Below, in pieces: positions 29,779-38,355 of a DNA stretch of 43,844 nt. Made by a program: the position numbers and the translations under genes. The stretch's first letter is position 1. Each line of letters begins with the position of its first letter. Origin of the DNA: a virus. The notes beneath the pieces were generated by a model that worked only from the letters and a program-made list of their open reading frames with translations, was not told the DNA's origin and made no database searches. The stretch is taken from the IMG/VR virus record IMGVR_UViG_3300020005_000013, positions 1-43,844 of that record, one strand, 5' to 3'.

Positions 29779-31020
29779 CTACGCCTCGGTGAGCGAGCCG
29801 ATCTTGGCGTGCGAGTTGCGCCCGTCAGTCGCCAGCTCGGCGTAGAGGAACAACGTCGCCTCATAGGCGTCGACGTTGGGGACCCGGGAGAGGACAGCAC
29901 CGTCCTCTTCCATGAACTCCCAGTCCGACATCTTGTACCACTGGAAGCGGCGGGTCGTCATGCCCCACGCCGTGTTGGACTGACAGTCCTTGTCCCAGAC
30001 CATCGCCACTGTGTTGGTGCCAGTCTGGCCCTGGTTGGTGTTGGACAGGTCGAGCGCCTTGAAGCCGCCGTGCAGGTTGACCGGGTCGTTGAACCGCTTC
30101 AGCGTGGTGAGCAGCGCGGCGTACGCCCGCTGCACCCCGGCCGTGGTCACCCACAGGTTGATCTCCTCGCCCGAGTTGACGTTGACCTCCTGGGAGGCCT
30201 TCATGAACATGCCTTCGGACACGGCCCGGTTGGAGCCGGGATCGTCGACGTAGGCGGCCCATGACGGGACGGCGACGGGGTCGATGTTCCACAGCACGCC
30301 AGTCGCCGAGATCTGGGCGGCGAGGCCGGTGATCTCCTTCTGGGCGGCGCCGGTGCCACCGGCACCCTGCCGGCTGACGATGTCGTTGGCGGTGATCGCG
30401 ACGGCCGCGCCGTTGAACACGAACGTGCCCGCCGCGATGTTGACCGACATGATCGTGCGGGCTGCGGCGGTGGCCGTCGGGTTGGCGGCGGTGCCGATGT
30501 CGATGACCATGCCGACTTGCAGCTGGCGCTTGATGGTGTCGGTCTGCGACACCGTGTTCAACGTCGCCGTGTTGCCGGAGGCGGCGGCGGCGAGAGCACC
30601 GATGGCGCCGGTGCCGTTGTTGTAGACCTGCCGGTTGACGTCGTTGCGCAGGTCGCGGGTGACACCTTGGGTCTCGGACGTGATGGCCCGGGTGAACGAG
30701 CCTTGGTCCGATCCCATCGAGCGGATCACCGGCCCGGAGAGCTGGATGCGGCCGTAGTTGTACTTCAGCGGCACACGCTCTTCGGAGTAGCCCTGGTGTC
30801 CGGCGTCGGGCAGGGTGCCCATCTCGGCGCGGGCGCCGAGGCCGTTGTTGCGGCTGGTGTTGATGGACAGGACGGCTCGGCGTCCTTCGATGTCTTCGCT
30901 GTTCGTCTCCACCTGAGAGAGCAGGAAGACCTCGTTGTTGAGGACGGAACGGATGCCTTGGAGGTAGAACTCCTTCAACGCGGCATCCGCGGTTGATCGG
31001 GTCAGTGGGTCTGCGGCCAC
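29779..31020 (-). CDS. Major capsid protein
   Basis: A 413-residue protein with an N-terminal helix and hydrophobic loop (ALKEFYLQGIRSVLNNEVFL), then the extended strand GLGARAEMGTLPDAGHQGYS and VPLKYNYGRIQLSGPVI. This is the E-loop/spine-helix order of HK97-fold capsid proteins. The C-terminal part also suits this fold. It follows a scaffold gene and portal as expected. The GTG start at 31020 has a clear ribosome site (GAAGGAG), and three small repeated hairpins lie just upstream. Confidence 0.85.
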   Translation of the reverse strand: MAADPLTRSTADAALKEFYLQGIRSVLNNEVFLLSQVETNSEDIEGRRAVLSINTSRNNGLGARAEMGTLPDAGHQGYSEERVPLKYNYGRIQLSGPVIRSMGSDQGSFTRAITSETQGVTRDLRNDVNRQVYNNGTGAIGALAAAASGNTATLNTVSQTDTIKRQLQVGMVIDIGTAANPTATAAARTIMSVNIAAGTFVFNGAAVAITANDIVSRQGAGGTGAAQKEITGLAAQISATGVLWNIDPVAVPSWAAYVDDPGSNRAVSEGMFMKASQEVNVNSGEEINLWVTTAGVQRAYAALLTTLKRFNDPVNLHGGFKALDLSNTNQGQTGTNTVAMVWDKDCQSNTAWGMTTRRFQWYKMSDWEFMEEDGAVLSRVPNVDAYEATLFLYAELATDGRNSHAKIGSLTEA

Positions 31021-31059
31021 TGCAACTCCTTCGCGGGTGGTGGATCAGTTGGATCCGCC

Positions 31060-31140
31060 GAGCGTCAGGCTCCGCGCGGTGTGCCGGGTCGAGCATCGGG
31101 CTCCGCACCCGTGAAGGAGGACCGGTCGAGCATCTGGCTC
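31060..31140 (-). repeat. Three small hairpin repeats in the capsid leader
   Basis: The stem GAGC/GCTC recurs at 31060-31072, 31091-31103 and 31128-31140, each with a five-base loop that differs slightly, within longer imperfect repeats of GCGGAGCC..GAYGCTCG. They fill the otherwise gene-free gap 31021-31162 between scaffold and capsid. A protein-binding translational control site or attenuation signal is plausible. No promoter is clear. Confidence 0.5.
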
Positions 31141-31162
31141 CGCGCCGGTCGACGAGGAAGGA

Positions 31163-31993
31163 CTACTGCGCTTGGCGACGTTCCCGGAGAAACGCTTCGG
31201 TCGCCTTGCGAGCGTCTTCGATGCTGGCGATCGCCGGCGGTGCCGACGACCCTGGCTGGCCGCCCGAAGGGGCGGGAGCCGCGTACGACTTGGTTCGTCC
31301 GGAAACGTAGTCGTCGATGATCTTCTGCTCACGGGCCTTGGCCCGTTCGATGGCTTTGGGGATGTCGCCGTTCGTGAAGTGGTTGGCGTCGTACAGCAGG
31401 GCGAACCCTTCCGACGATTCGGGGTCGTAGCCGGCGGCGCGCACTTCGGCGAAGATCCCGGTGATCGCATCCTGTTCGGCCCGGCTCTGGTCGCGGGTGT
31501 TGAGCGATTCCTCGATGAGCGCCTTGACCCGGTCCGGCGTCAGCGAGTCGTCGGCGGCGGCGGCCCACGCCGGCGGGAGCTGCGTCCCGTCATCGGGCGC
31601 GGCGCGGACGGGGTCCTGCTCGCCGAGCACGTCGTTGGCGATGTTCATCATCGCCTGCGCGGCGACGCGCGGGTCGGTCTTCCAGTCCCGGGCGAGACGG
31701 AACCAGACGTCGACGTCAGCCGGGTCGTAACCGTCGAAGACGTCGTTGTAGGTCTGGAGCTGTTCGGCGGAGGCCCGGGCTTCGGTGCGGTAGCGCTGCG
31801 CTTCACCGCGCACCTTCTCGACGTAGCCCCGGTCGAAGACGGCGCGGTCGGCGGGGAGATCACCGAGCGGGTCGTCCGCCGCCCCCGCCGGCGCGGGCTG
31901 CTCCGGCGGGGACGACGGCGGCGGCGCGGGCATCGCCGCCGTGGTGGGGGCGTCGGCGGTGGTCAGTCCGTTGGTTGCTGGCGTATCACTCAT
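31163..31993 (-). CDS. Scaffolding protein (276 aa)
   Basis: The first 50 residues are low-complexity Pro/Ala/Thr. The rest is helical and charged (EKVRGEAQRYRTEARASAEQ) with an Ala/Arg-rich C-terminal helix (IASIEDARKATEAFLRERR), the usual capsid-binding end. Placement between portal and major capsid and the ATGA overlap with the portal gene match the scaffold of tailed phages. It would guide procapsid assembly. Confidence 0.8.
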   Translation of the reverse strand: MSDTPATNGLTTADAPTTAAMPAPPPSSPPEQPAPAGAADDPLGDLPADRAVFDRGYVEKVRGEAQRYRTEARASAEQLQTYNDVFDGYDPADVDVWFRLARDWKTDPRVAAQAMMNIANDVLGEQDPVRAAPDDGTQLPPAWAAAADDSLTPDRVKALIEESLNTRDQSRAEQDAITGIFAEVRAAGYDPESSEGFALLYDANHFTNGDIPKAIERAKAREQKIIDDYVSGRTKSYAAPAPSGGQPGSSAPPAIASIEDARKATEAFLRERRQAQ

Positions 31994-34083
31994 GGCATCC
32001 CCTCAGGGGGCGGTCCTTCGGTTGGGGGCGGTCCACCGGGTGGCATCCCGGGTGGCGGGCCGCCGGTCTGGCTGATCTGGTTGATCTCGCCTTCGACCTC
32101 CGGTGGCAGCGACCCGGCCTGGCCGAGCGCCTGGCCGGGCGAAGCGGGTCCAGCGGGCGTCATCGCGGTGCGTGGCACGAGGGTGCCGGTGGCTTGCGCC
32201 GAGGCGAGGTCTTCGGTCGGCAACGGCTTGGTGGCGGTCGTCGGGAGCATCGCGGCGAGCGGCGACACGCCGACGGCTTGGACCTGTTCGGCGGCCTGCT
32301 GGGCGGCGTACTGCTCGTGGGCGTCGCAGTGTTGCAGCATCAACGTCTGGATCTGGGGGGGCAGGTACTCCCACCGTTCGGACCGCCGGAAGTCGCGGTG
32401 GTGCTTCAAGTGGTTCTGGTGGTCGTCGATGACGTCGACGGTGCGCGGCGTGCCGATCGCCAGCCAGTAGTTCTCCCGCTGCGCCCGTGCCGTGTCCGGG
32501 TCGATCCCGGCGAGCAGGTCGTCTTGGTCGGGGAGGTCGGCGACCTTAGCCAGTTCGACGGGGGTCTGGATGATCTTGCGGTCGTAGAGCTGGAGGGCGT
32601 AGGCGGCTTGGGCGGCCCGCGAGCGTGGCAGCACCGAGTCGATGGGGACGGTGGCGGTGGTCTGGCCGACGAGGTCGCCACCGGACCACTTGATCGCTTC
32701 GGGGATCCCGCTGCCCGAGTACACCATCGCCTGGCGGGTCTCTTTGACGTTGGCCTCGTAGAGCTTCAGGACCATCGAGGCGGCCCGTCCCCAGCATTGG
32801 CCGAGGGTCATGGCGAGGGCGCCGACGGGGGTGTCGTCGTTCTCCGACAGGATCGACAGGGCGATGCCCGATTCGACGCCGGCGGGCGCTTCGCCACGGC
32901 TGACGTCGTGGGAGCCGAGGATGTCATCCATCGCTTCGCCGAGCATGGCGGGCTGACGGATCCACCAGTCGGGCATCGTCGGCGGTGCATCCCAGCCCGG
33001 TTTCTGCCCGTTGATCGGGTTGTATTCGACGAACTCGCCGGGCGTGTCAGTGAGGTCTTCGACGTCGTCGATGGCGCCCATCGGCACCCAGCAGCGGGCG
33101 TTGCCGGCGAGCTTCATGTGCTCGACGATCGACGACCACGAGGCGTTGAGCAGGGCCTGGACTTGCACGGCGTCGGAGACCGGGGTGTGCCCGAACCAGC
33201 GGCCGTGGATCGGTTCGACGCAGGCGATGGCGATGTTGAGGCGGTCGTTGAACGGGAACGGCCATGGTCCCTGATCGACAACCTCGTTGTCGACGACGGT
33301 CATCACCCGTCCCGGTTTCGTGCCGTCGGGCCGTTCGTAGTAGGTGAACACCATCGTCAGCGGGACGTTGGTCCACTGGTTGCCGTCGGTGACCCGCCAA
33401 ACAGTGTCGATGGCGCGGGCGTCGGCCGGCGGGGTGACAGCCAGGTTGAACATCTGCTTGACTTCGACGGGCGGCAGGGCGACGGCACGGATCCACCACA
33501 GCGCCTTCTCCAGGTCGCGGGTGCCTGGTTCGCAGGCGATCTCGTGGATCGAGATGCTCGACAGCTTGACGTCGCCGGTGCCGACTGGCTGTTGGCGTTC
33601 GTTGAACCCGATCGGCGTGCCGACCCGCCAGTCCCATTCGACGGCGATCCCGGCAACGCCGGCTTCCCACACGGTGCTGGCATGGTCGTGGCGGATGCTC
33701 TCCCAGTCCTGGTCGCGTTGCGCTTCGATGAGCGCCGACTCGGCGATCTTGGAACCTCGGATGGCGGCGTCGTCAGGCGAGGTCGGGGTGACGTCGAACT
33801 GGAGCCCGCGTCGCATCAGCTTGGCGATGATGCGACGCGATTCGGGGCCGACGCGGGCGACGGTGGCACGCACTCGGGTCGGGTCGCGAGGGAGTTCTTC
33901 GAGCCGACCCGAGGCGCGATTCCAGTAGATCCAGTGCCGGTTGCGCAGGAACATGCCGTTGACGGCGGCCTGTTCCCGTTCCATCCGGGTAGCCCGCAGG
34001 GAGCGGTCCCACATCTCGCGGATCGTCTTCGGGCCGAGCGGCTTGTCGTCGCGGTAGACCGGGGTTTCGTAGACGTCGCTCAC
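31990..34083 (-). CDS. Portal protein (697 aa)
   Basis: Large portal-type protein: an N-terminal helical region (TRMEREQAAVNGMFLRNRHW), conserved Trp/Arg/Asp clusters, then the stem/wing region and a C-terminal section with Pro/Gly-rich repeats (GPPPGMPPGGPPPTEG). At about 700 residues it is similar in size to P22 gp1 and larger than lambda-type portals, which fits the podovirus reading. GTG at 34083 overlaps the preceding stop (GTGA). It would form the dodecameric channel bound by the terminase. Confidence 0.82.
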   Translation of the reverse strand: MSDVYETPVYRDDKPLGPKTIREMWDRSLRATRMEREQAAVNGMFLRNRHWIYWNRASGRLEELPRDPTRVRATVARVGPESRRIIAKLMRRGLQFDVTPTSPDDAAIRGSKIAESALIEAQRDQDWESIRHDHASTVWEAGVAGIAVEWDWRVGTPIGFNERQQPVGTGDVKLSSISIHEIACEPGTRDLEKALWWIRAVALPPVEVKQMFNLAVTPPADARAIDTVWRVTDGNQWTNVPLTMVFTYYERPDGTKPGRVMTVVDNEVVDQGPWPFPFNDRLNIAIACVEPIHGRWFGHTPVSDAVQVQALLNASWSSIVEHMKLAGNARCWVPMGAIDDVEDLTDTPGEFVEYNPINGQKPGWDAPPTMPDWWIRQPAMLGEAMDDILGSHDVSRGEAPAGVESGIALSILSENDDTPVGALAMTLGQCWGRAASMVLKLYEANVKETRQAMVYSGSGIPEAIKWSGGDLVGQTTATVPIDSVLPRSRAAQAAYALQLYDRKIIQTPVELAKVADLPDQDDLLAGIDPDTARAQRENYWLAIGTPRTVDVIDDHQNHLKHHRDFRRSERWEYLPPQIQTLMLQHCDAHEQYAAQQAAEQVQAVGVSPLAAMLPTTATKPLPTEDLASAQATGTLVPRTAMTPAGPASPGQALGQAGSLPPEVEGEINQISQTGGPPPGMPPGGPPPTEGPPPEGMP

Positions 34084-34211
34084 GTCTTGGCCTTCAGGTG
34101 GCGGGCCTTCTTGGCCTTGGCGTTGACGATCTTGGCGGCCATCTCCTTGGACGCGCCGGTGCGTCGGATGGCTTCGTACTGCGGCCAGTTCTTGACCTGC
34201 GGCCCAGGCAT
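34080..34211 (-). CDS. Small basic conserved protein (43 aa)
   Basis: Only 43 residues. The pattern NWPQYEAIRRTGASKEMAAK followed by Lys/Ala repeats resembles a family of short actinobacterial proteins (DUF7218-like) in which a Tyr-Glu-Ala-x-Arg helix precedes a basic tail. Both neighbours overlap it (TGATG and GTGA). Function unknown; nucleic-acid binding is possible. Confidence 0.65.
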   Translation of the reverse strand: MPGPQVKNWPQYEAIRRTGASKEMAAKIVNAKAKKARHLKAKT

Positions 34212-34381
34212 CAGAGCACCAGCCAGCCGAGCGCCACGGCGCCGAGGCCGAGGCATACGACGGTGGCCCACAACGCCTTGGCGGTGTAGGCGACGACGCC
34301 GGCGATCAGGAACAGGATCAGCGCGACGAGGAACATGACGTCGGCGAACTCGCGGTGACCTTGGGAGATGTCGGCGATCAC
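34211..34381 (-). CDS. Small two-helix membrane protein (56 aa)
   Basis: GTG start overlapping the preceding stop. Two hydrophobic segments are separated by a short loop with Lys (VMFLVALILFLIAGVVAYTA; VVCLGLGAVALGWLVL), giving a hairpin topology. It sits in the virion operon beside another small membrane protein. It could be a second holin-like protein or a lysis regulator outside the lysis cassette; function unproven. Confidence 0.65.
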   Translation of the reverse strand: MIADISQGHREFADVMFLVALILFLIAGVVAYTAKALWATVVCLGLGAVALGWLVL

Positions 34382-34608
34382 AGCCCGACCGCCACTGGTC
34401 GTTCATGTTCGGGTCGCGGGTCGCGGGCGGCGCCGCTGCGGTCGAGGGCGATGACTTCGCCGACGTGGTGGGCGATGACTCGGTCGACGAGGGTGCGCCG
34501 TTCGACCACCCATTCCTGGCGTTCGCTGGCTTGCATCCGCAGCACGAGCACGAGCACGGCGGCGAGCACGGCGGCGACGGCGGCGAGGGCGATCACGGCG
34601 GCGATCAC
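34378..34608 (-). CDS. Small single-pass membrane protein (76 aa)
   Basis: GTG at 34608 overlaps the upstream TGA as GTGA, choosing this start over the long frame to 34833. Residues 1-24 are hydrophobic (VIAAVIALAAVAAVLAAVLV); the remainder is a charged helix with a Pro-rich end. This resembles Rz-type or other small anchored proteins, but no family is recognised. Confidence 0.65.
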   Translation of the reverse strand: MIAAVIALAAVAAVLAAVLVLVLRMQASERQEWVVERRTLVDRVIAHHVGEVIALDRSGAARDPRPEHERPVAVGL

Positions 34609-34958
34609 ACCGCCTCCAGTTCCTTGGGGACGACGACGTCGTAGCCGGCGACGTAGGCCGCTTCGAGGACGGCGGTGATGACCTTGCGCAGCTTGCGGTT
34701 TTCCTGGACGAGGTCCCGGTTGTGGGCGGTCAGCTTGTCGTTGGTGGCGAGGATGTCGTTGTCGGGGATGTTGATGTCGAGGCAGCGGGCCATCATCCGC
34801 ACGCCCAGCTCGGAGACCACGAGACGCCCCCATGCCGGCAAGGTGTCGAGGTCGGTGTCGAGATCACAGACCTTCTCGCCCGGCGCGATCTCGTACCTTT
34901 TCGTCACGAAACATCCACCCGTACACGTATCAACCGGGTAGGCATTCCTGGCTTGCAT
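34605..34958 (-). CDS. Hypothetical virion-operon protein (117 aa)
   Basis: ATG at 34958 is preferred over 34985 because of the GGAAGG-like ribosome site. The N-terminal half includes two Cys (CTGGC), a Tyr-Glu strand and CDLDTDLD. The C-terminal half is a coiled coil (NRDLVQENRKLRKVITAVLE). No family recognised. It may be a minor head component or regulator. Confidence 0.6.
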   Translation of the reverse strand: MQARNAYPVDTCTGGCFVTKRYEIAPGEKVCDLDTDLDTLPAWGRLVVSELGVRMMARCLDINIPDNDILATNDKLTAHNRDLVQENRKLRKVITAVLEAAYVAGYDVVVPKELEAV

Positions 34959-35001
34959 CAGGCCACCGCCTTCCACGACTTCCACTCGATGCAGTCGTCC
35001 A

Positions 35002-35706
35002 TCAGATGTGGTCCAGGATCCCGACGCGGTTCTTGCCGGCCTCTTCGGCGAGACGGATCCGGTCGATCTGGTCGGGGTATTCGTCGACGTAGGCGAGGAC
35101 TTCGTCGACGGTGTGGGCGCCGGGGTCGTACGCCTCGGGTTCCTCCGGCACCGGCGTTTCGTCGTCGACCTCTTCCGGCGGTGGCATCTGCGGTTCGCCG
35201 CCGCCGACCGGCGCCACGGTGACCTTCTGGTTGTCGCCGTAGAGCACGCCGGCGACAGCGACGGTCAACGTGATCGTGTAGGTGCCCGGCCCGGCGTAGC
35301 TGTGATCGAAGCCGGAAGCGCTGTGCATGATGGCGCCGTCGTCGAAGTACCACGTCACGTTTTCGTCGGGGAGGTCAAGGTCTTCGTCCTCTTCGACGAG
35401 GTGACCGTGGATCGACAGGTCTTCGATCTCGATGTCAGTCATCAGCCCGACCGGCGGGTGGGCCAGCATGACGTTGGCGGCGAGGTAGCCGGCGTCGGGA
35501 TAGGAGGCGTCGAGCATGGTCTGGACGGCGGCGGCGTCAGCGAACCCGGTGTTGGCGAGACGGACGGTGGCGATCACCAGTTGCATCGGCGTCGCCGCCC
35601 AGCTCGTTGGTTGGCCGGACAGTCCCCACGTGTAAAGGATCAACTCGGTGTCGTCGACGGGTGCGACAGATTCGTCTTCGGGCGCGGTGGTCTCGGTGTC
35701 AGTCAC
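35002..35706 (-). CDS. Capsid decoration-like protein with PKD-type domain (234 aa)
   Basis: Residues about 110-165 (VTWYFDDGAIMHSASG followed by YAGPGTYTITLTV) match a PKD/Ig-like domain of the sort fused to capsid decoration or tail proteins. The C-terminal segment (TVDEVLAYVDEYPDQIDRIR and AGKNRVGILDHI) resembles the short helical terminus of small head-decoration proteins. It lies between terminase and portal with overlapping GTGA junctions. Likely binds outside the capsid, perhaps sticking to surfaces or glycans. Confidence 0.65.
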   Translation of the reverse strand: MTDTETTAPEDESVAPVDDTELILYTWGLSGQPTSWAATPMQLVIATVRLANTGFADAAAVQTMLDASYPDAGYLAANVMLAHPPVGLMTDIEIEDLSIHGHLVEEDEDLDLPDENVTWYFDDGAIMHSASGFDHSYAGPGTYTITLTVAVAGVLYGDNQKVTVAPVGGGEPQMPPPEEVDDETPVPEEPEAYDPGAHTVDEVLAYVDEYPDQIDRIRLAEEAGKNRVGILDHI

Positions 35707-36479
35707 AGGGTTACCTCCTCAGGGGTCTCGGGGGCCGGCCCCGGGAGTTGGGTGGGCGATTCGCCTTGGGGGACGATGGCGCCAGCAATTGACAGGGTCC
35801 AGGTCCGACCGCGCGGATCGCCATACGTCAGGCCAGCGCCGGGGTAGTCGTTGGCGTCGAAGCGCCACACGATGTCGTTGTTCGGCAGACCGGACCAGAG
35901 CCGTTCGACCTGCACCCAGTAGATCCGCCCGAGCCAGCCGAGCCCGAGGACAAGGGGGATGGCGCTGTCACGGTTGAACCCGTCGGCGGCGACGGGCGCC
36001 GGCGGCGATCCTTGCGGAGTCCAGGTGACGCCGTCGTTCGACTTCAACCCGGTCGCCTGCAACGTCGGATCCGACGTCGTGCCCCAACCAACGAAGTCGG
36101 CGCCGCGATAGACATCGAGGCCAGGCGGGGTCAGGTTGTACGTGGTGCGTATCCCGAGCACGACGTTGATCTGCGACCCCGACCCCCCGCTCGGCCAGCC
36201 CAACCCGCCGTAGAACGCGGAGGCGAACGTCGACAACAGGCCGTAGGCGAGATCGACCCCCGAGCCCTTGTAGGCGAGGTAACGCGCCGCCGCCGCTTCC
36301 GCCGAGTCATCGCGGAACTTGGCGGTGATGCGAAAGTCGCTGGTGATGTTGAGATCGGCGGCGTCCGGCGTCGAGATGGTGCCCTTCGTCGTGTCGAGGT
36401 ACGGCCCGGACGACACGAGACCACCACCGGCTGGCGTGCCGAGCAGGAACGGCACCGGGTGGGGCAGGCCGAGCACCAT
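35703..36479 (-). CDS. Lectin-like (laminin-G fold) virion protein (258 aa)
   Basis: The sequence begins with a Gly-rich segment and continues GTISTPDAADLNITSDFRIT and AKFRDD, the start of a concanavalin A-like/LamG jelly-roll. Later parts (GRIYWVQVERLWSG; FDANDYPGAG) fit the rest of that fold. It may bind glycans on the host or on a surface. It is placed early in the virion operon, not near the tail, so it may decorate the head. Confidence 0.65.
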   Translation of the reverse strand: MVLGLPHPVPFLLGTPAGGGLVSSGPYLDTTKGTISTPDAADLNITSDFRITAKFRDDSAEAAAARYLAYKGSGVDLAYGLLSTFASAFYGGLGWPSGGSGSQINVVLGIRTTYNLTPPGLDVYRGADFVGWGTTSDPTLQATGLKSNDGVTWTPQGSPPAPVAADGFNRDSAIPLVLGLGWLGRIYWVQVERLWSGLPNNDIVWRFDANDYPGAGLTYGDPRGRTWTLSIAGAIVPQGESPTQLPGPAPETPEEVTL

Positions 36480-36480
36480 C

Positions 36481-36717
36481 TCAGATCCAGAGCAGCATCA
36501 AGGTGGCGGTGCCGCCGGTGATCCGCTTCACCCGCAGCGGGAGCAACGTCCCGGCGTTGATCCCGGCGACAGTCGCCGTCTGGCCGTTGAGCAAGGTCAC
36601 GATGATCGAACCTGCGCCCCCGATCCAGATCCCCTTGTGCTCGACGAGGTCGGTGGCACCCGGGGTGACCGGGATGACCCTGGTCGCCGAGATCAGGTGT
36701 TCGTTGGCGGTTGGCAT
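36481..36717 (-). CDS. Small beta-rich protein (78 aa)
   Basis: ATG at 36717 overlaps the terminase stop by one base. The product reads as alternating short strands (SIIVTLLNGQTATVAGINAG) with Gly/Thr turns, like a small beta-barrel or head-decoration protein. No family recognised. It is the first gene after the terminase. Confidence 0.65.
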   Translation of the reverse strand: MPTANEHLISATRVIPVTPGATDLVEHKGIWIGGAGSIIVTLLNGQTATVAGINAGTLLPLRVKRITGGTATLMLLWI

Positions 36718-38294
36718 CAGGTTCTCCCAAGGACGGGGTGGTAGCGCTTGGAGCGGGCGCGCTTCTCCAGCAGTGCCCACGCCTTGTCGGCCGGGGTGAC
36801 CGGTTCGTTGCGCACCTTGCGGGGCGACACGGTGCGCTTGGCCAGCTCGGCCGCCGCGTAGGCGAGGACGTCGACCTGGTCGTCGTGGGGGGCGACGGGG
36901 AACGAGACGACTTCGTCGAGGAACTCGGACAGCCACGGGGCGTTGCGTGGCAGGAAGATCCTTCCGGCCTCAGCGACGGCGACGGCGGTCTCGGCGCGGG
37001 CGATCTTGTTCTTGTCGGGAACCAGCCAGCGCACGACGACGCCGTTGCGTTGCACGTCGGACCACAGCGACAGGGTCGCCATCTGCTTTTCGACGCCGAC
37101 CCACGACGGATGCCAGGTGTCCCAGACGGACTGGACGAGCGGGGCGTGTTCGGCGTGTTCGACGCGCATCCGGCGCAGGTCGAGCAGCATCAGCGACGGC
37201 GGGTCGGTGGGGGCGACAGCCCACACCGCGCAGACCGTGTAGTCGGACCGCTTGGAGCGGGTGAACGCCGGGTCCATCGTGGCGAACCGCCAGCATTCCT
37301 TGTCGTCGACGAGGTGCTCGCCGAGCTGGTAGTAGGTCTCGCCTTCGCGGGGAGTCGCGGCCGTCCAGTAGTTGAACGCCGACTTGCGGAACATTCCGCC
37401 GCCAACCGACACGGGACGTTGCTGGTACAGCGCCGACCAGGCGGTCGGGCCGACGTCGGTGCGGATCCCGGCGAGCGAGACCTCGTCGAACCGTTGCGGG
37501 CAGAGGGCTTGGCCGGGGACCCGGCCCATCGCGTCGTCGTCTTCGGCGACGGCGGGGAGTCGGACTCGTTCGACGCGCATCCCCATCGTCGTGTTCATGA
37601 TCCGCCCGACGATGTCGTCTTCGTGCCAGCGCGACATGATGAGCAGCCACTTGACGCCGGGCTCGCGGCGGGTCAGCCACGTCGACTGCCACCAGTCCCA
37701 CAGGTGGTCGCGCATGACGAGCGAGTTGGCTTCGTCGTTGTTCTTGATCGGGTCGTCGACGATGTTGAGGTAGCCGCCTTTGCCGGTGATCGGGCCGCCG
37801 GCCCCGGCGGTGTTCATGCCGCCCATCCCGCCGGTCAACTCCCAGCGCTGCGACGCCCGGGACGTGTTGTCGATCTCCAGGCCGAAGCGGGCGCCGTGCA
37901 TGGCGATGATCTGGCGGACCTTGCGACCGTGGGTGGCGGCGTAGTCGGCTTCGTAGCTGGACAGCAGGACGGGCCGGCGGAACTTGGAGATGAACCAGGC
38001 CGGCGTCCAGTGCGAGCACAGCTCGGTCTTGCCGTGGCGGACGGGTTGCTCGATGACGAGGAGGTCGGTTTCGTCCTGCTCGACCATCGCCACGATCCGA
38101 TTGGAGGTGTGGACGAGGTGCGGGTACGGGAGCCAGCGGCCGTCGGAAAGCCGGCTGGCGTAGTCGGCGGGGGACCGCAACGCCAGGTGGACTTCGAGCG
38201 TGGCCCGGAGTTGGGCCTGCTTGTCGGGGGGGAGGGCGAGGATTTCTTCGTCCGTTAACGACGACAGCACGTCGAGAACGTCAGACCCCTGCAC
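36717..38294 (-). CDS. Terminase large subunit
   Basis: ATPase: VIEQPVRHGKTELCS is the Walker-A-like loop (deviant, Arg-His-Gly-Lys-Thr, as in many large terminases), and LNIVDDPI a Walker-B candidate. The C-terminal nuclease is seen as MDPAFTRSKRSDYTV and HDDQVDVLAYA, the conserved Asp residues of the RNase-H-like domain. It packages DNA through the portal. The start is set at GTG 38294 because it lies eight bases after a possible -10 box (TTGCGT, 17 bases, CATCGT); GTG 38312 would add six residues. Confidence 0.88.
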   Translation of the reverse strand: MQGSDVLDVLSSLTDEEILALPPDKQAQLRATLEVHLALRSPADYASRLSDGRWLPYPHLVHTSNRIVAMVEQDETDLLVIEQPVRHGKTELCSHWTPAWFISKFRRPVLLSSYEADYAATHGRKVRQIIAMHGARFGLEIDNTSRASQRWELTGGMGGMNTAGAGGPITGKGGYLNIVDDPIKNNDEANSLVMRDHLWDWWQSTWLTRREPGVKWLLIMSRWHEDDIVGRIMNTTMGMRVERVRLPAVAEDDDAMGRVPGQALCPQRFDEVSLAGIRTDVGPTAWSALYQQRPVSVGGGMFRKSAFNYWTAATPREGETYYQLGEHLVDDKECWRFATMDPAFTRSKRSDYTVCAVWAVAPTDPPSLMLLDLRRMRVEHAEHAPLVQSVWDTWHPSWVGVEKQMATLSLWSDVQRNGVVVRWLVPDKNKIARAETAVAVAEAGRIFLPRNAPWLSEFLDEVVSFPVAPHDDQVDVLAYAAAELAKRTVSPRKVRNEPVTPADKAWALLEKRARSKRYHPVLGRT

Positions 38295-38331
38295 AGAACG
38301 GCACGATGGCACGCCTGTTGACAGGACGCAA
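38292..38331 (-). promoter_or_regulatory. Possible leaderless promoter of the virion operon
   Basis: -35 TTGCGT (38331-38326), spacer 17, -10 CATCGT (38308-38303), then eight bases to the GTG at 38294. The -10 is a weak match. It overlaps the oppositely directed promoter of 38353, so late and + strand transcription may compete here. Confidence 0.45.
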
Positions 38332-38355
38332 CGATGTGCGACAGTCTGCTGCGTG
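38318..38355 (+). promoter_or_regulatory. Leaderless promoter of the right + strand operon
   Basis: -35 TTGACA (38318-38323) is a perfect consensus match; the spacer is 16 and the -10 is GACAGT (38340-38345). Seven bases later comes the GTG at 38353, the same -10-to-start distance as at the immunity promoters. Two 10-bp-phased units (CAACG at 38329, CGACA at 38339) overlap it, suggesting regulation by the same factor. Confidence 0.65.

Noticed and set aside
31021-31162. CRISPR-like array
   Set aside because: Three imperfect hairpin repeats with unequal 31- and 37-base spacing, no spacers of uniform length and no cas genes.
31172-34338. Long + strand frames opposite portal and scaffold
   Set aside because: Antisense shadows of well-supported virion genes; composition (Arg/Gly/Asp repeats) is typical of such shadows.
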